Of a stretch of DNA of 11,546 nt, positions 1 to 5,834 are shown in pieces. The stretch is from W1P20-047 sp051878795 (lineage in GTDB: Bacteria > Actinomycetota > Coriobacteriia > Coriobacteriales > Eggerthellaceae), in NCBI GenBank assembly GCA_051878795.1, contig JBJEKU010000063.1, positions 1-11,546 of the forward strand, in the 5' to 3' direction. The translations under genes were made by a program, and so were the position numbers. The notes under the pieces are model-generated. The model saw only the letters and a program-made list of their open reading frames with translations. It did no database searches and had not been told where the DNA came from. How positions within the stretch are numbered: position 1 is the stretch's first letter; every line of letters starts with the position of its first letter.

Positions 1-58
1 TGAACTGGTGTTTTCAGAGGGCGTCATTTTGTCGTAAACCGATACGATTTTATATTGC

Positions 59-1036
59 TTACTCCCACTCAACGGTGGCGATGGGCTTGGGCGACAGCTC
101 GTAGCAGACGCGGCAGATGCCGGGGACCTCTGCCAGGATGCGGTTGGTCATGCGCTCCAGCAGGTCCCAGTCCAGGCGGGGTACGGTTGCGGTCATGACG
201 TCGATGGTGTCGACGCAGCGGATGATGCAGGGCCATTCGTATGCGCGCTTGCCGTCGCGTACGCCGGTTGCGCGGTAGTCGGGTACTACGCAGAAGTACT
301 GCCATACCTTCAGGCCGGCAGCATCGATTTCCTCACGGACGATCGCGTCGGCTTCGCGCAGCGCGTTCAGGCGATCGCGGGTGATGGCGCCGGTGCAGCG
401 CACGCCCAGGCCGGGGCCGGGGAAGGGCTGGCGCTCGACCATGCTCTCGGGCAGGCCCAGTTCGCGGCCGACGACGCGTACTTCGTCCTTGAACAGCAGC
501 TTGACGGGCTCGACCAGTTCGAACTGCATTTCTTCGGGCAGGCCGCCCACGTTGTGGTGCGCCTTTACGCCGTCCTGGGATTCCAGGATGTCGGGATAGA
601 TGGTGCCCTGGCCCAGGAAGCTGATGCCCTCCAGCTTGGCGGCTTCCTCGTCGAACACCTTGATGAATTCCTCGCCGATGATATGGCGCTTGGCCTCGGG
701 CTCTTCCACGCCGGCCAGCAGGTCCAGGAAGCGGTCGGTTGCATCCACGTAGATCAGGTTCGCATCCATCTGGTTTTGGAATACGTCGATGACCTGCTCG
801 CTTTCGCCCTTGCGCATCAGGCCGTGGTTCACATGCACGCAGATCAGCTGCTTGCCGATCGCCTTGATCAGCAGGGCAGCGACAACGGAGCTGTCAACGC
901 CGCCGGAAAGGGCCAGCAGGACCTTCTTGTCGCCGACCTGCTCGCGGATCGCGGCAACCTGTTCGTCGATGAATGCCTGGGCCAGTTCGGGGGTGGTGAT
1001 GCGCACCATATCGTCGGGACGCTTGTTGGGATCCAT
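59..1036 (-). CDS. guaA: GMP synthase, ATP-pyrophosphatase subunit (no glutaminase domain)
   Basis: This cytosolic enzyme of de novo purine synthesis adenylylates XMP and aminates it to GMP. The 325-residue protein has the PP-loop SGGVDS at residues 44-49, the substrate-site segment QGTIYPD at 143-149, HHNVGGLPE at 160-168, PFPGPGLGVR at 204-213, and the C-terminal dimerisation domain ending KPIATVEWE. These are diagnostic of the ATPase and dimerisation parts of GMP synthase. Bacterial GuaA is usually about 510-525 residues because a class I glutamine amidotransferase domain precedes this part; here it is absent. The ATG at 1036 is supported by AAGGAGG on the minus strand (1042-1048), 5 nt away, and by a TATAAT further upstream, so the short form is not a mis-called start. 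Ammonia must come from free NH3 or from a separate amidotransferase subunit, as in archaeal two-subunit GMP synthases; no such gene is in the window. It is transcribed away from the phosphate genes. Family assignment is certain; the missing domain's replacement is inference. Confidence 0.95.
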   Translation of the reverse strand: MDPNKRPDDMVRITTPELAQAFIDEQVAAIREQVGDKKVLLALSGGVDSSVVAALLIKAIGKQLICVHVNHGLMRKGESEQVIDVFQNQMDANLIYVDATDRFLDLLAGVEEPEAKRHIIGEEFIKVFDEEAAKLEGISFLGQGTIYPDILESQDGVKAHHNVGGLPEEMQFELVEPVKLLFKDEVRVVGRELGLPESMVERQPFPGPGLGVRCTGAITRDRLNALREADAIVREEIDAAGLKVWQYFCVVPDYRATGVRDGKRAYEWPCIIRCVDTIDVMTATVPRLDWDLLERMTNRILAEVPGICRVCYELSPKPIATVEWE

Positions 1037-1102
1037 GCGGGCCTCCTTCGGGTTGGGTGGGGCGCGTCCGTCTTGCTGCGGGCGCGTGTTACATGCCTGT
1101 TA

Positions 1103-1108
1103 ATTATA
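1103..1108 (-). promoter_or_regulatory. -10 element of the guaA promoter
   Basis: The minus strand reads a perfect TATAAT here, preceded by TGCA, close to an extended -10. I see no good -35 hexamer at 16-18 bp. Transcription would start near 1096 and give a leader of roughly 60 nt before the guaA ATG. The perfect hexamer in GC-rich DNA makes this a credible promoter, but it is unproven. Confidence 0.5.
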
Positions 1109-1211
1109 TGCAAGCGAAGGCGGTTTTACCTGCGGTTGGATACGTTTTTGCGACTCTTGGGCCGATTTGCGAGGCTGTCGCTCTTCCTGTTCGGATCCCT
1201 CGTGTCTGCTC

Positions 1212-1250
1212 TTTACGCTAACTTTTCGCAAGCTTTACGACTGATTCACG
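1212..1250 (+). promoter_or_regulatory. Candidate Pho box 1: four hexamers at 11-bp period, upstream of the first PiT gene
   Basis: The units are TTTACG (1212), TTTTCG (1223), TTTACG (1234) and TTCACG (1245), each starting exactly 11 bp after the previous one. Direct repeats with this period are how PhoB (CTGTCAT-type) and PhoP (TTAACA-type) response regulators dimerise along DNA. A weak -10 candidate, GATAAC, lies at 1257-1262. The array lies 118 bp upstream of the PiT start and is a distal companion of a second array at 1296. The repeat structure is seen directly; the regulator is inferred. Confidence 0.6.
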
Positions 1251-1295
1251 ATAGGCGATAACAGGCCTGCGCAGCCGCTCAACGGATTTGTAAAA

Positions 1296-1340
1296 TTTAC
1301 GCTCCACTGTCGAAGAATTTACCTTGGCTTTAACTAAAAT
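1296..1340 (+). promoter_or_regulatory. Candidate Pho box 2 and -10 element, proximal to the first PiT gene
   Basis: The units are TTTACG (1296), CTGTCG (1307), TTTACC (1318) and TTTAAC (1329), again at exact 11-bp steps. CTGTCG resembles the E. coli Pho-box half-site. A good -10, TAAAAT, sits at 1335-1340, 11 nt after the third unit and next to the fourth, so the third unit may mark the functional edge. Transcription would start near 1347, about 22 nt before the PiT ATG. Confidence 0.55.
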
Positions 1341-1368
1341 AGTCGAGATGTCTTCAGGAGGGAGAAAA

Positions 1369-2421
1369 ATGGGAATCGATTTCTCATCGTTTCTAGGAAC
1401 ACTCGTCAGCGACCCTGTTCTTGCCGTTATCGTGGTGCTGGCAATCGGCGCTACCATGGTCAACGGCGCAACCGACGCACCTAACGCCATTGCTACGGTA
1501 GTCGGCACCAGGGCCATGAGGCCCTTCCCGGCAATCATCATGGCTGCGATATGCAACCTTGTCGGTCTGTTGGGAATTACCGCGGTATCCACCGCAGTCG
1601 CCTCCACCATCTTTAAGATGGTCGATTTCGGGGGAGACAACCACGCGGCGCTCGTCGCCTTAGCCGCGGCGATGGTGGCCATCATCGTCTGGGGCGTGGC
1701 CGCCTGGGCGCTGGGCATCCCCACCAGCCAGAGCCATTCGCTCATCGCCGGCATCACCGGCGCGGCGATCGCGTTGCAGGGCGGCCTGGCCGGCGTCAAC
1801 GGCGCCGAGTGGATGAAGGTCATCTACGGCCTGGTCATCTCCACCGTGGTCGGCTTCGGCAGCGGCTGGTTGTTCATGCGGATAGTGAATAAGATATTCT
1901 CCGGATGCAATCGCCGAATGGCCAACAAGGGCTTCAGGTGGGCGCAGATCATCTCCGGCGCGGGCGTGGCGACCTTGCATGGCGCGCAGGACGGCCAGAA
2001 GTTCCTTTCCCTGTGCATGCTGGGCGTGATGATCGCCATGACGGGTTCTTCCGACCTTCCCGATGGCTTCCCCTTCTGGATGGTCGTGCTCATCTCGCTG
2101 TCCATGGCCCTGGGCACCGCCGTGGGCGGCCGCAAGATCATCAAGTCCGTGGGCATGAACATGGTGCGCATGGAACAGGCCCAGGGTTTCTGCGTGTGCC
2201 TTTCGGCGTGCTTCAGCATCGGCCTTGCCACCTTCACCGGCATGCCCGTTTCCACCACGCACACCAACACCACCGCCATCATGGGCGTGGGCGCATCCCG
2301 CAGTATCCGCAGTGTCAAATGGTCGCTCGCCGGCCGCATGGTCGCAACCTGGATCCTCACCTTCCCCGGCTGCGGCCTGCTGGCATACGTGTTCACGCAT
2401 CTGTTCCTGCTGTTCATGTAG
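1369..2421 (+). CDS. PiT-family inorganic phosphate permease, copy 1
   Basis: This is an integral membrane carrier for phosphate, driven by H+ or Na+. The ATG at 1369 is chosen because AGGAGGGAG (1356-1364) lies just upstream; a TTG at 1324 in the same frame would fall inside the regulatory array. The 350-residue product has the two inverted-repeat PiT signatures: NGATDAPNAIATVVGTRA at 32-49 (variant of GANDxANA) and LHGAQDGQK at 203-211, with the conserved aspartates D36 and D208. PVSTTHT at 293-299 follows in the second repeat. Length fits the short bacterial type rather than the roughly 500-residue E. coli PitA. No DUF47/PhoU-like accessory gene, often linked to pit genes, is adjacent. The next gene is a close paralogue (37 differences in 350 by hand alignment, about 89% identity). 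PiT carriers are usually described as low-affinity and constitutive, but two Pho-box-like arrays precede this one, suggesting induction under phosphate limitation. The coupling ion cannot be read from the sequence. Confidence 0.93.
   Translation: MGIDFSSFLGTLVSDPVLAVIVVLAIGATMVNGATDAPNAIATVVGTRAMRPFPAIIMAAICNLVGLLGITAVSTAVASTIFKMVDFGGDNHAALVALAAAMVAIIVWGVAAWALGIPTSQSHSLIAGITGAAIALQGGLAGVNGAEWMKVIYGLVISTVVGFGSGWLFMRIVNKIFSGCNRRMANKGFRWAQIISGAGVATLHGAQDGQKFLSLCMLGVMIAMTGSSDLPDGFPFWMVVLISLSMALGTAVGGRKIIKSVGMNMVRMEQAQGFCVCLSACFSIGLATFTGMPVSTTHTNTTAIMGVGASRSIRSVKWSLAGRMVATWILTFPGCGLLAYVFTHLFLLFM
1660..1844 (+). repeat. Near-identical tract shared with the second PiT gene (partner 2944-3128)
   Basis: At offset 1284, bases 1660-1844 match 2944-3128 with one mismatch (1701 versus 2985), including an uninterrupted 143-bp identity at 1702-1844 / 2986-3128. 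Immediately outside, synonymous differences appear every few codons. The whole 80-160 residue segment of the two proteins is identical. This patchwork suggests gene conversion between tandem copies rather than uniform divergence. Confidence 0.9.
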
Positions 2422-2489
2422 GAAACGGCCTTCGGTCTGCCGGCTTTGCGCCTGTACTGGCGAGTCGGCGGGTATTGCATTTCCAAAAC

Positions 2490-2538
2490 AACCGCCTTCT
2501 GCTTCTGACCTTGCGTTATGAAGCGGGAGGCGGTTTTT
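2490..2538 (+). terminator. Rho-independent terminator of the first PiT gene
   Basis: Left arm 2491-2505 pairs with right arm 2520-2534 over 15 bp, two of them G-U, extended to 16 by A2490-T2535. The loop is 14 nt and a TTTTT run follows immediately (2534-2538). It separates the two PiT genes into independent transcription units; the next regulatory array starts 12 bp later. Confidence 0.82.
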
Positions 2539-2549
2539 CGTGCTGCGGT

Positions 2550-2603
2550 TTTACATTCTCTTGATAATCGGCTGACCTTCGCTTTACCGGGCTTCTTCAG
2601 AAT
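2550..2603 (+). promoter_or_regulatory. Candidate Pho box 3 and -10 element of the second PiT gene
   Basis: The units are TTTACA (2550), TTGATA (2561), CTGACC (2572) and TTTACC (2583), in exact 11-bp steps. Nine nt after the last unit is CAGAAT (2598-2603), 4 of 6 to the -10 consensus, inside TTCTTCAGAATC. The same arrangement and nearly the same core occur before pstS, and the two promoters align gap-free over 55 bp with about 37 matches (offset 1410). No conventional -35 is seen, as expected for an activator-dependent promoter in which the Pho box replaces it. Confidence 0.65.
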
Positions 2604-2652
2604 CTCCCTTCTAGGAGAAAACAGGTTCCTTTTGTCTTGCGAAGGGAGAGTA

Positions 2653-3705
2653 ATGGGAATCGATTTTGGCTCGTTTCTAGGAGCATTGACGAGCGACCCG
2701 ATTCTCGCCGTTATCGTGGTGCTGTGCATTGGGGCCACTATGGTCAACGGCGCAACCGATGCGCCTAACGCCATCGCCACCGTGGTGGGAACCAGGGCCA
2801 TGAGGCCCACGCCGGCCATCATCATGGCGGCGGGTTGCAATCTGGTCGGCCTTTTAGGTATCACTGCGGTATCAACTGCGGTTGCGGCGACTATCTTCAA
2901 GATGGTCGATTTCGGGGGAGACAACCACGCCGCCTTGGTGGCTTTAGCCGCGGCGATGGTGGCCATCATCGTCTGGGGCGTGGCGGCCTGGGCGCTGGGC
3001 ATCCCCACCAGCCAGAGCCATTCGCTCATCGCCGGCATCACCGGCGCGGCGATCGCGTTGCAGGGCGGCCTGGCCGGCGTCAACGGCGCCGAGTGGATGA
3101 AGGTCATCTACGGCCTGGTCATCTCCACTGTACTGGGCTTCGGCAGCGGTTGGTTGTTCATGAGGCTTATCAACATCATCTTTTCCGGATGCAACCGCCG
3201 CAAGGCGAACAAGGGCTTCAAGTGGGCCCAGATCGTCGCGGGCGCCGGCGTGGCCATTCTTCATGGCGCGCAGGACGGCCAGAAGTTCCTGTCGCTTGCC
3301 ATGCTAGGTGTCATGATCGCCATGACGGGCTCGTCGGAGCTGAGCGGGTCCTTCCCCTTGTGGATGGTGCTTCTGGTTTCGCTGTCCATGGCGCTGGGCA
3401 CCGCAATCGGCGGTCGCAGGATCATCAAGTCCGTGGGCATGAACATGGTGCGCATGGAGCAGGCCCAGGGCTTTGCCGCATGCCTTTCGGCGTGCTTCTG
3501 CATCGGCCTGGCGACTTTCACCGGCATGCCCGTTTCCACCACGCACACCAAGACCACCGCCATCATGGGCGTGGGCGCGGCGCGCAGCTTCTTCAAGGTG
3601 AAATGGTCGCTCGCCGGGCGCATGGTCGCAACCTGGGTGCTCACTTTCCCCGGCTGCGGCCTGCTGGCATACGTGTTCACCTATCTGTTCCTGCTGTTCA
3701 TGTAG
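2653..3705 (+). CDS. PiT-family inorganic phosphate permease, copy 2
   Basis: This is the tandem paralogue of the upstream gene, with the same 350-residue length and the same likely role as an ion-coupled phosphate importer. The ATG at 2653 has AAGGGAG (2642-2648) 4 nt upstream and matches the paralogue's MGIDF start; longer in-frame starts (from 2518) would run through the terminator and regulatory array. Signature motifs NGATDAPNA at 32-40, LHGAQDGQK at 203-211 and STTHT at 295-299 are intact, so both copies look functional. Differences from copy 1 cluster in residues 161-350, notably the loop near 229-236 (ELSGSFPL versus DLPDGFPF) and residues 313-315 (FFK versus IRS), while residues 80-160 are identical. 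It has its own promoter region and terminator. Why two copies are kept is not visible; differing affinity or simple dosage are both possible. Confidence 0.93.
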   Translation: MGIDFGSFLGALTSDPILAVIVVLCIGATMVNGATDAPNAIATVVGTRAMRPTPAIIMAAGCNLVGLLGITAVSTAVAATIFKMVDFGGDNHAALVALAAAMVAIIVWGVAAWALGIPTSQSHSLIAGITGAAIALQGGLAGVNGAEWMKVIYGLVISTVLGFGSGWLFMRLINIIFSGCNRRKANKGFKWAQIVAGAGVAILHGAQDGQKFLSLAMLGVMIAMTGSSELSGSFPLWMVLLVSLSMALGTAIGGRRIIKSVGMNMVRMEQAQGFAACLSACFCIGLATFTGMPVSTTHTKTTAIMGVGAARSFFKVKWSLAGRMVATWVLTFPGCGLLAYVFTYLFLLFM

Positions 3706-3733
3706 CATCGGCGACTTGCATATCGCTACCTTC

Positions 3734-3756
3734 GGGCCCGCATCTGCGGGCCCTTT
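3734..3756 (+). terminator. Terminator of the second PiT gene
   Basis: Bases 3734-3741 and 3746-3753 form a perfect 8-bp GC-rich stem around ATCT (9 bp if the loop closes), followed by TTTATGT. It lies 28 nt after the stop codon. The T tract is short, so efficiency may be moderate. Confidence 0.65.
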
Positions 3757-3959
3757 ATGTATTTCGGCGGTTTTGCCCCTTAACGGGCAGATGGCGGGTG
3801 CGCGGGGCGGGTTGGATGGTCCCTGTGCGCTTGCCGATTATCTTTCTTCTCGGCGCCCGCAACCTCCATGTGTGCATTTTGCTGCTTGACCAGGTAATAT
3901 GCGCCTCGGTAGTGCTTTTCTTTACTTTCGCGGCCATCCTTTACCTTTTCGGAACCATC
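3757..3959. other. Non-coding upstream region of the pst operon, with extra TTTAC motifs
   Basis: No gene is supported between the PiT terminator and pstS. A 60-codon minus-strand reading frame (3755-3937) has no ribosome binding site of note and an arginine/lysine-rich composition typical of chance frames. CTTTAC motifs occur at 3920, 3939 and 3959, spaced 19 and 20 bp, the last belonging to the main array. The first two may be auxiliary half-sites roughly two helical turns apart, but they do not keep the strict 11-bp period. Confidence 0.4.
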
Positions 3960-4013
3960 TTTACCTTCGTTTGACTTGCCCATGACCCTGCTTTCATCGC
4001 GCCTCTTCAGAAT
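3960..4013 (+). promoter_or_regulatory. Candidate Pho box 4 and -10 element of the pst operon
   Basis: The units are TTTACC (3960), TTGACT (3971), ATGACC (3982) and TTCATC (3993), in exact 11-bp steps. CAGAAT at 4008-4013 follows nine nt after the last unit, embedded in CTCTTCAGAATC, the same core and distance as in the second PiT promoter. TTGACT has no good -10 at 17 bp, so an activator-dependent promoter is more likely than a plain sigma-70 one. The start point would be near 4020, giving a leader of about 48 nt before pstS. Confidence 0.65.
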
Positions 4014-4067
4014 CATGTTCCAAGGGATTTTGACGACCCTGTGAAACAAGAAAAGGAGATGGTTCAC

Positions 4068-4898
4068 ATGAAGAAAAGGAAACTGATTTTGCCTTTGCTG
4101 GCAACCGTTGCCCTGTCTGCGGCGATGCTGGCGGGCTGCAGCGGCGGATCCGCTGAAGAGCAGGTAGAGGGCACGGTAACCACCGACGGTTCCACGTCCA
4201 TGGAAAAGGTCATCGGCGGTCTGGGCGAGGCCTTCGAGGAAGAGAATCCCGGCGTCACCTTCACCTACAATCCCACCGGATCCGGTAGCGGTATCACCGC
4301 GGTAACCGAAGGCCGTTGCGACATCGGTCTTTCCAGCCGCGACCTGAAGGATGAAGAGCTGGCCCAGGGCCTGACCGAGACCGTGCTCGCCAAGGACGGC
4401 ATCGCGATCGTGGTCAACCCCGAGAACAAGGTCGATGACCTGACCGTCCAGCAGATCGCCGACATCTTCACCGGCAAGATCACCAACTGGAAGGAAGTCG
4501 GCGGCGACGATGCGGAAATCGTTCTGATCGGCCGTGAGGCTGGTAGCGGCACCCGCGACGGCTTCGAATCCATCACCGGCACCGAAGAGGCTTGCCAGTA
4601 CCGCCAGGAACTCACTTCCACCGGTGACGTCATCACCACCGTTGCAGGCAATCCCGCTGCAATCGGATACGCTTCCCTGGCTTCCCTGCAGGATTCCGTC
4701 AAGGCTGTGAGCGTCGGCGGCGTTGCCCCCTCTGAGGAAACCATCGCCGATGGCACCTACGAGGTCCAGCGTCCCTTCATCCTGGTAACCAAGGAAGGCG
4801 AACAGCTCTCCGATGCAGCCCAGGCATTCTTCGACTACGCGACCAGCGAAGCAGCTCACGACATCATCACCTCCGCCGGCGTGGTGCCCGCGAACTAA
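4068..4898 (+). CDS. pstS: Phosphate ABC transporter substrate-binding lipoprotein PstS
   Basis: This protein captures phosphate outside the membrane and delivers it to PstCA. The 276-residue product starts with a lipoprotein signal peptide: lysine/arginine-rich head, hydrophobic core and lipobox LAGC with the lipidated Cys at residue 24. Phosphate-cleft segments are visible: TDGSTSM at 39-45, PTGSGSG at 69-75 and EAGSGTR at 157-163, followed by NPAAIGYAS at 195-203. The ATG at 4068 is preferred because AAGGAG (4053-4058) lies 9 nt upstream; the in-frame GTG at 4041 would put extra residues before the signal peptide and swallow that site. It is first in the pst operon, so it is controlled by the array at 3960-3998, and it is separated from pstC by a hairpin that could raise its relative yield. 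Length is at the short end for PstS, in line with other Gram-positive-type lipoproteins. Confidence 0.96.
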   Translation: MKKRKLILPLLATVALSAAMLAGCSGGSAEEQVEGTVTTDGSTSMEKVIGGLGEAFEEENPGVTFTYNPTGSGSGITAVTEGRCDIGLSSRDLKDEELAQGLTETVLAKDGIAIVVNPENKVDDLTVQQIADIFTGKITNWKEVGGDDAEIVLIGREAGSGTRDGFESITGTEEACQYRQELTSTGDVITTVAGNPAAIGYASLASLQDSVKAVSVGGVAPSEETIADGTYEVQRPFILVTKEGEQLSDAAQAFFDYATSEAAHDIITSAGVVPAN

Positions 4899-4908
4899 CC
4901 GAACCGAA

Positions 4909-4937
4909 ACGGGCGGGTCTTTGCTAGGCCCGCCCGT
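4909..4937 (+). promoter_or_regulatory. GC-rich hairpin between pstS and pstC
   Basis: Bases 4909-4919 pair with 4927-4937 over 11 bp (one G-T) around a 7-nt loop. No T tract follows, and the pstC ribosome binding site starts 10 nt later. This looks like an mRNA processing or stabilising hairpin, or a partial terminator, that would let the binding protein be made in excess of the permease. That role is known for ABC operons in general and is inferred here. Confidence 0.6.
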
Positions 4938-4957
4938 GGTCTGAACGGAGGTATCCC

Positions 4958-5830
4958 TTGAGTAATCGAAAGCAATTGGCCGAAGATATCGTGCATGGTA
5001 TCTTCCTGATCCTGGGCATCATCACCGTAGGCTTCGTTCTGTTGATCTCGGTGTATCTGCTCGTAGCGGGCGTTCCCGCTATCGGGAAGATCGGTATCAT
5101 CGACTTCCTGTTCGGCACCACCTGGGCGCCAACGGGAGAAAACCCCTCCTACGGCATCCTGCCCTTCATCCTGACCAGTATCTACGGTACTGCGGGCGCC
5201 ATCCTGATCGGCGTTCCCGTGGGATTCTTCACCTCGGTGTACCTGGCCAAGCTGGCCCCCGCGAAGGTGAAGTCGGTTGTCGAGCATGCGGTCAGCCTGC
5301 TTGCAGGCATCCCCTCTGTCGTCTACGGCTTGGTGGGCATGCTGGTGCTGGTTCCCCTGGTGCGCACCACCTTCAACCTCCCCGATGGTGCAAGCCTGTT
5401 CGCCGCAATCATCGTCTTGGCGGTTATGGTCCTTCCCTCCATCATCAAGGTCTCGCTCACTGCACTGGAAGCGGTTCCCAAGGACTACGAGGATGCATCC
5501 CTGGCCCTGGGTGCCACCGATGTGGAGACCTACTTCAAGGTTTCCGTCCCCGCCGCGAAAAGCGGTATCGCAGCTGCAGTCGTCTTGGGCGTGGGCCGTG
5601 CAATCGGCGAGGCGATGGCGGTCATCATGGTTTCCGGCAACGTTGCCAACATGCCCGGCCTGTTCGAAAGCGTCCGCTTCCTCACTACCGCGGTGTGCAG
5701 TGAGATGTCCTACGCGGTCGACGGCAGCCTCCATCAGCAGGCGCTGTTCTCCGTAGCGTTGGTCCTGTTCCTGTTCGTCATGCTGATCAACGCCGCCCTG
5801 AATTTCTTCCTGAAGCGCGAAAAGAAGTGA
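4958..5830 (+). CDS. pstC: Phosphate ABC transporter permease PstC
   Basis: This is one of the two membrane-spanning subunits that form the phosphate channel with PstA. The 290-residue product has a first hydrophobic helix at about 13-36, further helices near 68-95, 112-138, 145-168, 203-226 and 262-284, and the cytoplasmic EAA loop that docks on the ATPase at about 171-200 (EAVPKDYEDASLALGA). The GIPSVVYGLVGM segment at 117-128 and GRAIGEAMAV at 213-222 are typical of Pst permeases. Translation starts at a TTG at 4958, supported by GGAGGT at 4947-4952 with 5 nt spacing; no ATG in frame is closer to a ribosome binding site. It follows pstS after 59 bp holding a hairpin, and pstA begins 4 nt after its stop. 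It is distinguished from PstA by order and by the longer loop near residues 37-66. Confidence 0.95.
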   Translation: MSNRKQLAEDIVHGIFLILGIITVGFVLLISVYLLVAGVPAIGKIGIIDFLFGTTWAPTGENPSYGILPFILTSIYGTAGAILIGVPVGFFTSVYLAKLAPAKVKSVVEHAVSLLAGIPSVVYGLVGMLVLVPLVRTTFNLPDGASLFAAIIVLAVMVLPSIIKVSLTALEAVPKDYEDASLALGATDVETYFKVSVPAAKSGIAAAVVLGVGRAIGEAMAVIMVSGNVANMPGLFESVRFLTTAVCSEMSYAVDGSLHQQALFSVALVLFLFVMLINAALNFFLKREKK

Positions 5831-5834
5831 TCGA

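Noticed and set aside
32..51. Small hairpin TCGTA/TACGA followed by TTTTA near the left edge
   Set aside because: A 5-bp AT-containing stem is too weak to call a terminator, and the gene it would serve lies outside the window.
554..1261. Plus-strand frame opposite guaA (235 codons)
   Set aside because: It is antisense to guaA and extends through the guaA promoter and the first Pho-box array; no start signal was seen.
1660..3107. Several long minus-strand and alternate-frame readings within the PiT genes
   Set aside because: All are rich in H, R, G and P or otherwise atypical, and repeat in both paralogues only because the DNA does. The forward frames carry intact PiT signatures.
3755..3937. 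60-codon minus-strand frame between the second PiT gene and pstS
   Set aside because: It has no ribosome binding site or recognisable motif, a basic chance-like composition, and overlaps the pst regulatory region.
3780..4859. Long minus-strand reading frame opposite pstS (359 codons)
   Set aside because: It is antisense to pstS, whose signal peptide and cleft motifs are clear, and it continues through the pst regulatory region. Long antisense frames are common in GC-rich codon-biased genes.
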